Source of the DNA: Undaria pinnatifida | Lineage: Eukaryota > Sar > Phaeophyceae > Laminariales > Alariaceae | Length of the DNA stretch: 64,000 nucleotides | Direction of reading: 5' to 3' | Assembly: GCA_012845835.1 (NCBI GenBank) | Contig: JABAKD010000009.1 | Span: forward strand, 7,963,413 to 8,027,412 | Shown here: positions 25,001 through 31,417 of the stretch, one piece after another | How the letters are laid out: every line of letters starts with the position of its first letter | Position numbering within the stretch: position 1 is the stretch's first letter | Translations under genes and position numbers: made by a program | Notes under the pieces: model-generated | Database searches by the model: none | What the model saw: the letters and a program-made list of their open reading frames with translations, nothing else | Told to the model about the DNA's origin: nothing

Positions 25001-28000
25001 AGTAACAACCTCGTGCGTTCTCCGAGCGAGGTGGATCGGGATGGGTTGAAGGCGGAGGTCGGCACCGGCTCAGGCGACGACGTCAAACGTCGTCAAGATG
25101 TAGAAGAAGACGAAGAAGCACGTCCCGAAACAGATAGCGATGTGAGCTACGAGTTTGATAACGACGTCGAGGACGAAAATGACGAACCTCTTTCATCTCC
25201 GGCGACAACTGAGAGTCCGGGCGGGTTGCCACAAAAAAGCGATCCTGTTTGTGACAACGGTAAGGAGAAGGAGGAGAGTGAAGACGGAAGCAGAGATAAA
25301 GAAACGGTGCAAGGGAGTCCTCCTCCGTCTCCAACCTCCAGGGTTGTTCATGAATGCGAGGCATTGCCGGTCGGTGTCAGCAAGGTCGACGAAGACGGCG
25401 ACGCCGCCGCCGCCGACGACGGCGGCGACTTCAACTGCAGCAGCACCAGCAGCAGCGACAATGTTGCCAGCAGCGCGAGCGGGAGAAGTAGCAGCCGTAA
25501 TTACACGGAAGAAGACGCACTGAGTACAAGCACCAATAGCAGCAAAAGGAGCGCAGGAGAAATCTCGAGCTCCAGCAGCCGACTGCCTGTCCCCGAATCG
25601 CCAGAAAAAAAAGTCGTTGCCGATCGGGATGACACCCCTTCACCCCCAACGCAGCCACTAGTATCAGCGGACAGCGGCACCCAAAAAACAGAGGATTTAC
25701 CGACTACCGATTCAGCGTCTCAAAACGACGAGTACAACGTTAGTAGCAGCACCGGTGTCTCCGCTGGTTTGGGTTCAGAACCAGACTCCGACACCGTACA
25801 AAGCGCACGAGACGATGAGCGAGGCACGCCATTCGCCCGAGACGACAATAGAACGGGTGCCACTGAGTCGGTGTCCGAGATAGCGCAGCCATGGAACGTT
25901 TCTGAATCAGGAGGGAAGGATGTTTCGGAATCGTCAGGAGGACCGAAGCGTCCAAACGTGGTACGAACGAATCAGAACGATGGTGGTGGTGGTTCCGATT
26001 TGTCGACGTTGTGCGCGGACAGTAGTAGTGACATCGCGATCGGACAACTCACGCAAAGCTCCACCGCTAGACCGGTCGGCGTGCAACAAGCCATGTCGCC
26101 GCCTGCAGAGCAATCTCCTCCCGGTGACGTGGTGGATGCACGGATCAGCAACAAAAAAGACAACGGCAACGGAATAGCCGACGTCCTAGAAGAAGTGAAA
26201 GCCCAAGATGTCGATCCGGAAGCATGTACGGCGGATGATGATTGGATCACGGCGGACGATGACCTAATCGGCAGAGGCGAGGACCAGGGCGCTACGGGAG
26301 GAGGTGATGATGTCGTTGCCGCCGGCGCCATCGTCGACGGAGCCTCGGCGCCACCGCTAACCAACAAATCGGAACTAGAACCTACGGTTGGTCCGGTAGC
26401 GGAGGATTCCTACAAACCTGACTTAGAAGGAATCGACACAGAGGTGAACGTGGACGAGCTTCGAGCACGCTTTTCGAATGTTTTCACCAATGCCATCGCC
26501 AAAGAAGTCCCGGCGCTACCACCAACCCAAGCTACGGAGCCAGACACTCCTGGGTTGGTAGCGAAGGGTGCCGACCGACCCGAGTTGGTAGGAGTCGCGT
26601 CTGCGGTAGATGGGGATGACCTTCAAGCGAACTTTTCAACTGTCGATACCGGTGTCGTTTCCGGAGAAATCCCGGCGCTACCGCTTATAACCCACTCTAC
26701 AGAACCGGGCGCGGTTGGGGCGACGGAACTAGACCCTGCTGGGACGGCGGAATCAGACACTGTTGACCGAACGGCACCAGCCACTGTTGGCCCTGCAGCG
26801 GAGGATGCCTACAAATCCGACTTCGAAGAGATTGAATCTGTTGTAGACGAGGAGGATGGCCTTCAAGCGCACATGCCGAATACTGATACCGGGGCCGTTG
26901 CCGAAGGAGTCCCGGCGCAATCGCCAGGTCACTCGATAGAACCAGACACTGTTGGACCGACAGAAGAACCAGATACTGTTACGCCTACGGAACCAGGCAC
27001 TACTGGGCGGACAGAACTGGACACTGTGGTTGGGCCGATAGCGAAGGATTCTTACAAACCCGACCTCGAACGAATCGACAATGCGGTGGACGTGGATGAC
27101 CTTGAACTGCGCTCTTCGAACGTCGATATCGCTGCCGTTGCCGAAGAAGTCCCGTCGCTACCGCTAACCTACTCCATGGAACCAGACACTGTTGGGGCGA
27201 CGGAAACAAACACCGTTGTGCCGACGGAAACAAACACTGTTGCGCTGACGGTTTCAGACACCGTTTCTGGGTCGGTAGCGAAGGACGCTTACAAACCCGA
27301 CATCGAAGGAATCGACACTTCGGTGGACGTGGACGACCTTCAAGCACGCTTTTCGCAAATGTTGGGCTCGTTCAGCGACTCGCCCGAAAATCCGGCGGTG
27401 CCGCCTAACGCACAGGGTGCAGCTGCCCCTCCTCCTGCTGATCAGTCTGAAGCCCCCGATACGTCGCTCGGAGAAAACGAAGCGGAATTAATGCCGCAGC
27501 CACAATCATCGGAGGTGAACCCGGGGGAGATTGCTGAAACCGACCCGGGTACACGAAACTTGGAAAGCGAAGAAGTTAATCCACTGCCGCAACCTTCGAT
27601 GGTGAACCCGGAGAAATGCTCCGATAATGCAGATGCGGAGGTGAGACTTGGAAGTATTGTCTGCACAATAGGGGTGTGAGTTGGGGCGCATATTAATTAT
27701 GTTAGTTTCCTATTCATAGAGCCTACCAAAGAGACAAGCTGTACGTGGCAATCATCATCCGACATTGCTGATATTCGGCAGTTAGGGTAACTCCTTGACG
27801 AAAGGAAGCGAAAAAAAAGCGTCACAATTTTTTTTTTTAACGAATCGTGACGTGACGTTGGAAATTGGCCTTATATACCACGTTTCTGAAACAAACAACA
27901 ATTTGTTGTGACGTAGTCGCAAATCCTGATAACATACTAGACTAGACTATATACCGTGGGATATTTTCAAGATTTTTCTCAACTGTTCGTTGTTGTGAGA

Positions 28001-29679
28001 CGGTTCGTGACATAGACTAGACTACACTATTACGATTCGCGAAGAAAATGTTACAGTTTTTTCGTCGCGATTCCTGATGTATTCATGTGTTTTTTTCTTT
28101 ATTTAGGAATGACCGTTCTTCCTATGATATAATATCTTCTCTGAAAAACTGTTTCCCCGAAGCGTCTAAAACGGGGTCCAGTGTTTTGAGTCCAACACAA
28201 TATCTACCGCGGTCAGGGCGAGAGGACCCCCGGCCCCAACATCTCTGCGTCTCTTCTCTCTTACCAACCATAATCTTTATCTGTGTGCGCCAGGTTGATG
28301 AATCAAATGGGCAGGAAAGGTTGGGCGACTCCCACTTTTCACTCGAAAACCTCGGGACCGCTGAATCCCGGGGGGTGGAGCGCGAAGAAGACGACGGCGG
28401 TGCTGGTGTTGCAACGTTGTCAGAAGGCAGTGTTGGTGTTGCAGCTTTGCCGGAAGGCGGTGTTGGTGTTGCAGATTTGTCGGAAGGCGGTGTTGGTGTT
28501 GCAGCTTTGCCGGAAGGCGGTGTTGGTGTTGCAGCTTTGTCGGAAGGCGGTGTTGGTGTTGCAGCTTTGTCGGAAGGCGGTGTTGGTGTTGCAAGTTTGT
28601 CGGAAGGCGATGTTGGCGTTGCAGCTTTGTCGGAAGGTGGTGTTGATGTTGAAATTTTTTCGGAAGGCGGCGTCGCATCTTTGTCGGAAGGGGGTGTTGC
28701 AGATTTGTCGGAAGGCGGTGTTGGTGTTGCAACTTTGTCGGAGGGCGGTGTTGGTGTTGCATCTTTGTCAGAAGGCGGTATTGGTGTTGCAGATTTGTCG
28801 GAAGGCGGCGTTGGTGTTGCAGCCTTGTGGAGAGGCGGTGTTGGTGTTGCACTTTTGTCGGAAGGCGGTGTTGGTGTTTCAGCTTTGTCGGAAGGCGGTG
28901 TTGGTGGTTCAGATTTTTCGGAAGGCGGTGTTGGTGTTGCAACTTTTTTGTCGGAAGAGCAGAACATCGTGGATGCAGAAGAGGATCGCACGTCACCGAC
29001 GATTTCTAGAGATGTTGCTGGCGACTCTGCCAGAGTTGGGGTGTTTCTCTCGGAGACGCCGGATGACAAGACACAACCTCAACAGGACGGTGCTATCGCA
29101 CATCATGCGTCCCACATTGGTGGCTTGGAACCAGCACAGGAACTAGGCACATCGAACAGCGGAGATGCAGATGCAGAGGGTGCGAACGGTTTTGCCGACC
29201 GCGGGTTGGTCGGGGTGTTGTCCTCGGAGAAGCCGGACGATGGAACACAACATCACCAGGACGTTGTCGCCCTCGATGCGTCAAACACTGGCGGCTTCGA
29301 AACAGCACAAGACGCAGACCTACGGTACAGCGGAAACAATGAAGAGGGTGCGAAGTGTTCTCCCGAGAGCGGGTCGGTTGGGGTGTTATCCTCGGAGACG
29401 CCGGGCGATGGGACACAACAACGTCAGCTGGGCGGTATGGCCCACGATGCGTCGATCACTGGCGGTTCGGAAACAGCACAAGAAGCAGTCCTATCGCACA
29501 GGAGCGGAGATATGGAGGGTTCGAGCGTGCTGGGAGTGCCGAGCATGGGCGCATTGCCCGACGGGGATGGAGTCAGAGAGAACGTCCGCGAACAACTGCA
29601 ACGGGGGGAGGAGTCGGATGAGCTCTATGAAATCGATGGCCTTGAAATGTCCTCCTCGGAAGGGAAGACAATAGATTGA
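537..29679 (+). CDS. giant multi-exon helical-repeat protein, 5' partial (gene-level entry)
   Basis: Not recognised as a named family. I join exons 537-1066, 1983-2378, 2893-3063, 3695-3803, 4710-4844, 8598-8731, 14247-14331, 14941-about 15001, about 16409/16447-17907, 19893-20006, 23202-23350, 24121-27640 and 28294-29679. Phases agree at all junctions, giving roughly 2,750 residues to the stop at 29677. The N-terminal part has about ten degenerate repeats of 75-80 residues: a GD.L start (RGDEAL, RDGQRL, QDGDRL, AAGD), then L..xx[YF]xxA..LL..A...Y (for example EYDAALEGLERARRLY, QFESARTLLSSASLVY, ERANDLLEEALAKY). This suggests an all-helical TPR- or MIT-like solenoid. The C-terminal 1,600 residues are acidic and low-complexity with two repeat families. 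No signal peptide or membrane segment is seen. The real start probably lies upstream of the window. A scaffold role is only inference. Confidence 0.6.
1138..1440. repeat. 32-bp minisatellite in intron A-B
   Basis: About ten imperfect units of about 32 bp, each with the half-motifs 'atagtgccact' and 'ctctatagtgccgg'; one or two units are shortened. It starts about 70 bp after the exon A donor. No coding potential is apparent. Confidence 0.85.
1983..2378 (+). CDS. giant gene exon B
   Basis: Acceptor ttcgtccag|a, donor accaaag|gtagggg, phase 2 on both sides. It encodes LRAGIMAERCLAKAPTLA, a Thr-rich linker with a (ACC)n tract, and then DDELYTIGDFEAAQAAAREA and TELSLRGDEALVAVAPLLDQ, the start of a repeat that exon C completes. 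The Thr run probably arose from the trinucleotide repeat. Confidence 0.75.
2379..2590. repeat. GGGT/GGGA simple repeat in intron B-C
   Basis: A long run of ggtgggtgggt, ggtaggtagg and gggagggaggga units directly after the exon B donor, 207 bp of almost pure purine plus T on the plus strand. It creates Pro/Ser/Leu-rich false frames on the minus strand. Confidence 0.9.
2893..3063 (+). CDS. giant gene exon C
   Basis: Acceptor gcttcccag|a, donor gctcag|gtcaga, phase 2 on both sides. It completes the unit from exon B (REYDAALEGLERARRLYADA) and opens the next unit with AAMRDGQRLKGEAVSALR. The AGPEGSQ turn between helices recurs elsewhere in the protein. Confidence 0.75.
3236..3430 (+). repeat. dispersed repeat family R1, copy 1
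   Basis: A poly-G run is followed by 'gcatgccc...tatgac', 'accctcgcgtccctact', 'ggattttcaccgaccacgca', 'cattgcttgcaccaagcg' and 'gtgttcggcgagt'. The same order of blocks occurs at 57369-57600 (inverted) and 59708-59885. Class unknown; no coding capacity. Confidence 0.75.
3695..3803 (+). CDS. giant gene exon D
   Basis: Acceptor ccctcgtcag|a, donor gcggcg|gtaaga. It enters in phase 2 and leaves in phase 0. It encodes RDGHIEASAELCEQAQECFF then FADREGLADATADVRAA, the second half of a repeat unit (xxIEASAELCEQAQECF matches the Y/FxxA..L..A pattern). Confidence 0.75.
4080..4275. repeat. degenerate 24-26 bp repeat, GTTTTTGCACAAAA type
   Basis: About eight loose copies of a unit like 'gtttttgcacaaaaatgat', with variable T runs, in the intron between exons D and E. 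An unspecialised minisatellite. Confidence 0.7.
4710..4844 (+). CDS. giant gene exon E
   Basis: Acceptor ttgtggcag|att, donor gctcag|gtatag, phase 0 on both sides (45 codons). It encodes IHMVKRLASGDAVVLEAEAA and LGDAASDRAVGLLRKAKSFY then HDAQ, one near-complete repeat unit. About 100 bases upstream a similar string 'tgtgtcagattcacat' occurs, a decoy or duplicated acceptor. Confidence 0.75.
4925..5140 (+). repeat. decayed copy of the exon-H segment (copy 1)
   Basis: Shares with 14905-15060 the order T-rich tract, ttcaactcgtaagagct, gagaccttctggacaag, gtcacag|gtgtcttccc, then C-rich. A TAA and an indel break the exon frame. The flank (ggtacttggcttcat, tcgcgcatag) matches the flank of the copy at 15540. 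Confidence 0.65.
5345..5480 (+). repeat. decayed copy of the exon-H segment (copy 2)
   Basis: Has 'tttgttttccag', 'cgcctgggcaggcag', 'tggtcacaag', a C-rich tract and 'catcgcgcagagggttc', matching the flanks of the copies at 4925 and 15505. Most of the exon core is gone. Confidence 0.55.
5672..5870 (+). repeat. dispersed repeat family R2, copy 1
   Basis: Blocks 'ctccagctgtgagat', 'atctttgcaagctgtg', 'ctccgattgcgcgtatt', 'gtgtcctcattgaggat' and 'ggtcggcgactcccctt' recur at 11500-11668 (inverted), 18466-18606 and 39452-39602. About 150-190 bp, non-coding; class unknown. Confidence 0.8.
7240..7680 (+). repeat. dispersed repeat family R3, copy 1
   Basis: About 440 bp with blocks 'agcacgcagcagaatga', 'atcatgcatcacgcaacgcg', 'ccggcttttgctttcgac', 'cggctgatcctgcaa', 'cacctcgaacggatcacta' and 'gatctagctccacctt' in the same order as a diverged copy at 39995-40570. 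It ends near a pair of tandem repeats at 7688-7925. No ORF. Confidence 0.7.
7688..7925. repeat. two-copy tandem repeat
   Basis: 'acagctgctttggttgt', 'accatcccctcagccagga' and 'gatgctgtatgcag' appear twice, about 140 bp apart. Confidence 0.75.
8598..8731 (+). CDS. giant gene exon F
   Basis: Acceptor gaaaacaacag|ttg, donor actggtcg|gtgctt; phase 0 in, phase 2 out. It encodes LSYEGLVDQVTSLLEERPDD, PGAVRKAMDLQDNINGIYDR and QETGR, strongly amphipathic helices. The frame differs from the longer overlapping ORF at 7898-8767, which is spurious. The donor was picked because its phase joins exon G as GRRRDGQRAVKVE, matching the RDGQR start of other repeat units. An alternative donor four bases earlier breaks the frame. 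Confidence 0.6.
8801..8960 (+). repeat. poly-G-headed repeat, two tandem copies
   Basis: Two copies of G(14-20) followed by 'ttactcatttgttgctttgcctt', then 'ttgac' and 'catcc'. Related copies lie at 32038-32370 and, inverted, at 58600-58710, where the match extends to 'catccctttcgagacgga'. Confidence 0.7.
9178..9715. repeat. 289-bp period tandem duplication
   Basis: About 245 bp (from 'acacagtaccatatacctaa' to 'ttaaaattgcggtaaacca') is present at 9178 and again at 9467 with a few substitutions. No ORF. Confidence 0.9.
9785..9870. repeat. 46-bp tandem duplication
   Basis: 'aagtatgactaa(a/c)gaggtaa' through 'gagcgcgtgta(t/c)acc' appears twice in tandem. Confidence 0.85.
9915..10125. repeat. 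107-bp tandem duplication
   Basis: The block from 'cagtgcatg(g/a)ccacatcacc' to 'cagaaaataatggtaacta' occurs at 9928 and 10035. Confidence 0.85.
10300..11490. repeat. C-rich region with interspersed duplicated blocks
   Basis: 'atagtttccgcgcaca' type blocks occur near 10314, 11150, 11275 and 11470. 'atatcac(g/c)tcattatcttt' and 'atcgcctagacct(a/c)gcacca' occur twice about 280 bp apart (10478-10680 and 10757-10945). Long C runs separate the copies. Confidence 0.7.
11500..11668 (-). repeat. dispersed repeat family R2, copy 2 (inverted)
   Basis: The reverse complement reads through the same blocks as the copies at 5672 and 18466 (ctccagctgtgagatc, tttgcaagct, gactccccttgcaacta), and continues with the extra block ending in 'ggtcaacag' also seen at 39590. 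Confidence 0.8.
14247..14331 (+). CDS. giant gene exon G
   Basis: Acceptor gggcgcag|c, donor ttgctcag|gtaatg; phase 2 in, phase 0 out. Joined to exon F it gives GRRRDGQRAVKVESRLDCLA then ADASLENLAQ. The RDGQR start is shared with exons C and J. A longer overlapping ORF (13989-14492) in another frame looks spurious. Confidence 0.55.
14855..15060 (+). repeat. exon-H segment, intact copy 3
   Basis: T-rich tract, 'actttccag', exon H, 'cacaggt' and a C-rich tail; the acceptor part 'ctccagctcagctcg' is additionally duplicated just upstream at about 14884. The parent-like member of the family. Confidence 0.6.
14941..15001 (+). CDS. giant gene exon H (3' boundary uncertain)
   Basis: Acceptor tactttccag|ctc. 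It encodes LNSFVRAFALSDLLDKVMVT and ends in phase 1 at the strong donor cacag|gtaggt. A weaker donor after 14988 (gacaag|gtcatg) would end in phase 0 and join the CAG acceptor at 16446 as LLDKVVDHGQF, closely matching a later unit LLDKGQF. The strong donor needs the next exon to start at 16409. Both solutions keep frame. The segment belongs to a four-copy family (4925, 5345, 14855, 15505). Confidence 0.45.
15505..15720 (+). repeat. exon-H segment, copy 4 (possible alternative exon)
   Basis: Acceptor actctccag|ctcaattcgg and donor ccacag|gtgttt flank 52 bases reading LNSEEVIASASGPAVAT, open, with the same entry phase (0) and exit phase (1) as exon H. This would suit a mutually exclusive exon. 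The flanks match the copies at 4925 and 5345. Confidence 0.45.
15797..16212. repeat. 26-bp minisatellite, 16 units
   Basis: Sixteen head-to-tail copies of 'ctctcgatttaactattt' plus '(t/g)gaccacg'. Units differ mainly at one T/G site, and one unit has 'ttagct'. It lies in the intron upstream of exon J; a degenerate unit, 'cgctcgatttggatga', lies beyond it at about 16336. Confidence 0.95.
16447..17907 (+). CDS. giant gene exon J, helical repeats
   Basis: The largest helical exon, 487 codons from the CAG acceptor at 16446; the frame is open back to 16409, where an alternative acceptor (gaaaaag|tt) would accept phase 1 from exon H. Donor tcgtgag|gtaagg. It holds about five repeat units: QFESARTLLSSASLVYERSA, LEDGRYTEAEGLIAECLKK, LLDKGQFKDAKIAAASASTR, KAAGDSAGAVSALSGAAKLY, LDGREYDLALRLMLEADDQY, KDKNPTKARELLCRAESCM and RETERANDLLEEALAKYRE. 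A Gly/Asn run (about 17312-17345) comes from a GGC repeat. No catalytic motif is evident. Confidence 0.75.
18100..18320. repeat. 9-bp microsatellite, agatcatat type
   Basis: About 23 copies of 'catatagat' with rare gagcat and gaacat variants, in the intron between exons J and K. It reads IDH repeats on one strand and MIY repeats on the other; both are non-genic. Confidence 0.95.
18466..18606 (+). repeat. dispersed repeat family R2, copy 3
   Basis: 'ctccagctgtgagatcga', 'catctttgcaagctgtg', 'gatactccgatcgcgcgta', 'gtcctcattaaggatatagg' and 'ggcgactccccttgcaacta'. Nearly the exact reverse complement of 11530-11665. Confidence 0.85.
19893..20006 (+). CDS. giant gene exon K
   Basis: Acceptor cttcgcag|ggt, donor gccgcg|gtgagt, phase 0 on both sides (38 codons). 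It encodes GDAFKQIADMRAVMFCVERE and TNLCRDVVSTVTAHDPAA. Joined to exon J it gives ALAKYREGDAFKQIADMRAV, continuing the repeat. Confidence 0.7.
20007..23201 (+). other. intron K-L, 3.2 kb
   Basis: No exon found. It contains at least three diverged copies of the GGCCTAGG/TCGTAG repeat family (20400-20870, 20930-21350, 21600-21920), poly-C, poly-G and poly-A runs, a short TA repeat near 21490, and a GGGTC-rich tract at 22395-22510. Confidence 0.5.
23202..23350 (+). CDS. giant gene exon L
   Basis: Acceptor gtgtctcaag|gtg, donor aacgg|gtgagt; phase 0 in, phase 2 out. It encodes VLEETRPVFKIGADMRSAVL, RDVVDIMGIKYRHIVVLSAI and CRAWIQCING, more hydrophobic than the other exons. Not recognised. The phase-2 end joins exon M as a Gly codon. 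Confidence 0.6.
23552..23920 (+). mobile_element. TRIM-like element, old copy in intron L-M
   Basis: The 3' LTR at 23838-23920 starts TGTTATAAGACTT and ends CCTTAACA. It is preceded by a purine-rich tract (agggcggggcgag). The diverged 5' LTR at 23552-23631 is followed two bases later by TGGCGTCGCCGGCAG, the primer-binding-site position. The internal part shares 'gggtcgtggggtttgaatccca' and 'ccggccgacctgcta' with the elements at 61406-62711. No clear target-site duplication remains. Confidence 0.65.
24121..27640 (+). CDS. giant gene exon M, acidic low-complexity region
   Basis: Acceptor gacgctcag|c (phase 2), donor gatgcggag|gtgaga (phase 0), 1,173 codons in one exon. The first 50 residues look folded (VTLPSGGETVADPGVTLKKA, VSDLQALMTSGGKAVLHVPF). 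The rest is Ser/Asp/Glu/Gly/Pro-rich and probably disordered. Five repeats of 55-80 residues lie at about 26390-27370, with the core YKPDLEGIDTxVDVDDLQAR then FSxxxT, followed by Pro/Thr/Glu linkers such as EPDTVG. The core DDLQARFSxM loosely resembles MIT-interacting motifs; that is inference. Confidence 0.8.
26390..27370 (+). repeat. five coding repeats in exon M
   Basis: Cores begin near 26410, 26573, 26810, 27053 and 27291, spaced 163, 237, 243 and 238 bp. Conserved residues are Y-K-(P/S)-D-(L/F/I)-E-x-I-(D/E) and D-D-L-(Q/E)-A. The second copy is the most divergent (RPELVGVASAVDGDDLQANF). Confidence 0.85.
27641..28293 (+). other. intron M-N
   Basis: A 653-bp GT-AG intron, AT-richer than the exons around it, with two near-repeated strings ('catactagactagacta' and 'catagactagactacacta'). 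No other feature seen. Confidence 0.6.
28294..29679 (+). CDS. giant gene exon N, last exon with 10-residue repeats
   Basis: Acceptor tgtgcgccag|gtt, phase 0; stop TGA at 29677. It encodes VDESNGQERLGDSHFSLENL, then about 19 tandem copies of VGVAALSEGG, then three or four longer repeats built on VGVLSSETPDDGTQQ, then an acidic tail ending in SSSEGKTID. Because the unit is 30 bp, other frames and the minus strand are also open here (for example TPTPPSDKAA repeats). Those are artefacts; this frame is chosen by the phase of the exon M donor. Confidence 0.75.
   Translation, partial: VDESNGQERLGDSHFSLENLGTAESRGVEREEDDGGAGVATLSEGSVGVAALPEGGVGVADLSEGGVGVAALPEGGVGVAALSEGGVGVAALSEGGVGVASLSEGDVGVAALSEGGVDVEIFSEGGVASLSEGGVADLSEGGVGVATLSEGGVGVASLSEGGIGVADLSEGGVGVAALWRGGVGVALLSEGGVGVSALSEGGVGGSDFSEGGVGVATFLSEEQNIVDAEEDRTSPTISRDVAGDSARVGVFLSETPDDKTQPQQDGAIAHHASHIGGLEPAQELGTSNSGDADAEGANGFADRGLVGVLSSEKPDDGTQHHQDVVALDASNTGGFETAQDADLRYSGNNEEGAKCSPESGSVGVLSSETPGDGTQQRQLGGMAHDASITGGSETAQEAVLSHRSGDMEGSSVLGVPSMGALPDGDGVRENVREQLQRGEESDELYEIDGLEMSSSEGKTID
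28407..28950 (+). repeat. 30-bp coding minisatellite
   Basis: About 19 units of 'ggcggtgttggtgttgcag' plus 'ctttgtcggaa'; two units are shortened by 6 bp, keeping frame. Variation falls mostly on the residues after VGVA (A, T, D, S, L). Confidence 0.95.
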
Positions 29680-30889
29680 CTTTTTTTTTCGCGTGGCTCC
29701 CCTGTTCATCGATTAGTAGTGTTGTGGCTACTGCTTCTCCCTTTAATTTATGCGCAGGGTGTTAACATGTGTAAAACCTGGTACAACTCTGCTTTAGTAG
29801 GTAAAGCGCGGTGTGTGAAGAAATTTCCCCGAAGATTCACACAAGAGTCTCCGCGGAAGTGGGGGAACCGTACATGATCAAAATAAATGGTAGTCTACTG
29901 CAACTCCATGGCCGCGTACAGAGGTGGGATCACACGCGCGTTCCAATCGCGATAACGACGCATAGCAAGCAAACACGAACTCAGCTTGCCAGTATATATG
30001 TACGTTGTTTGTTTTCACGATCGGCTGGCTCATGGCAGGTCGTCCGGTGCACACGAGTGCCCCCCATCATGCGGCAGGCGTACGACGATACAATGGCACG
30101 TGTCGGCAACACTGATCACTCGGAGTAGCCAAACCACCAATAGATGATGCGTTCGTCTGGGATGAAGAGGCGACGAAAACCGCGGAACCGGGTTTCTCTT
30201 GAAAAATTTATTCTTCGGTTCTCCCTCTCGGGAATACAATTATTGAGGCTCATAACCATTCTGAACAAGTTTTTCAACCTTGCTTGGTGTAGATAAAAAT
30301 GAGTGAAGCTTATAGGTAGACGTGACCTGACCGTCAAAATCACACCAAGACGTCCTGATTGAACCCAATTGAAACTATTTTACTGCAAGAGCACCATCTG
30401 CCACGAAAACCGACGCCAAAACCACACAAGCTCTCGGCCATACGAAGCCCACCAAAATTCAGCAGCACGTTTAAACCACGCAAGATTTTTCACCGAAAAC
30501 ACGTGCGGCGCCCCACAAACTTAACAGCCCCAAGCCTCAGTGTCTCATAGCTGTACGCGTCGCCGCCAGCATCTTGGGGCTGAGCATAAAAAAAAAAAAA
30601 AAACCCTACATGCAATTTAGTATTTTCACGTACCCGATCACACGCCCAAGGTCGCAAAACCCTTACGATCGATGTTGTATGTTGCCACTTGTAGCGAAGA
30701 TAAATATAGATGTGTTACAAATTAAATTCTACAAGAGGCGCTCCTGACGTTTCTCGGCGCCACATCTTTTACGGACGCCATCGGCTTATAAAATCCATCC
30801 CGAATCCCTCAAGAGCGCAAACTGTTTACAGGGGGTGCCGCCAGTCGCCCCCTTCATTGTACCACGCAGGGTTCAACCGTCAACCGCTT
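29680..30889. other. intergenic region between convergent genes
   Basis: It lies between the stop of the giant gene and the stop of the minus-strand gene. It holds no convincing ORF, only an A run near 30585. It presumably contains both 3' UTRs; no clear polyadenylation signal was identified. Confidence 0.5.
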
Positions 30890-31417
30890 TCATCTGCTGT
30901 CCCTCTCTCGGCCGGCAGGCATGCTGGAATGCCCTACGTCATCCCGCCAGCCCCACTCCGAACCACCCTCTCCACCGTTCCTCTCTCTAGCCGCTTCCCG
31001 CATGCGGCGGTCACCGTAAGCCTCATCAAGCTCAACCTTCCGCGCTGCCGGTCGTCGTCGCCGTGGCTTAGGCACGCCCGACACTCTCTCCCACATCTGG
31101 CCCCTCCCCGCTCCCCCCCCGGACCCGCTCACACCCGATTGCGCAGACGAAAATCCCGACGACCCCCATCCTTCGTACTGGGGGTCACCATCCTCGTCTC
31201 GCTCGTCGTAGTCATAGCCTGACATCGGTGAGGCTGGCGCGGGCCTTGATGACGCCCGATCGGACTCCCCCCACTGTCGTGCTTGGGCCCACGCGTCCCG
31301 GTAGGCCATCGGCTGAAGTTCCTCCTGGTCCACCTCCTCCTCCTCGTAATCCGAGTCCTCGGCGCCCCCTCGGCGTCTCCTCGAGTCGCGGCTCGCTAGA
31401 AGACGTTCCATCACGAC
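30890..31417 (-). CDS. membrane protein gene, last exon
   Basis: Acceptor (minus strand) caacttttttag|gtc after a T run; phase 0; stop TGA at 30892-30890. It encodes VVMERLLASRDSRRRRGGAE, then an acidic DSDYEEEEVDQEELQPMAYR, then a Gly/Ser/Arg-rich tail, probably disordered. It joins the exon at 32879 as PYLEKVVMERLLASRD. Confidence 0.65.
   Translation of the reverse strand, partial: VVMERLLASRDSRRRRGGAEDSDYEEEEVDQEELQPMAYRDAWAQARQWGESDRASSRPAPASPMSGYDYDERDEDGDPQYEGWGSSGFSSAQSGVSGSGGGAGRGQMWERVSGVPKPRRRRPAARKVELDEAYGDRRMREAARERNGGEGGSEWGWRDDVGHSSMPAGRERDSR

Noticed and set aside
28122..29069. 315-residue minus-strand ORF with TPTPPSDKAA repeats, and other open frames over the same minisatellite
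   Set aside because: A 30-bp repeat without stops is open in several frames. The plus-strand frame is the one that joins exon M in phase.
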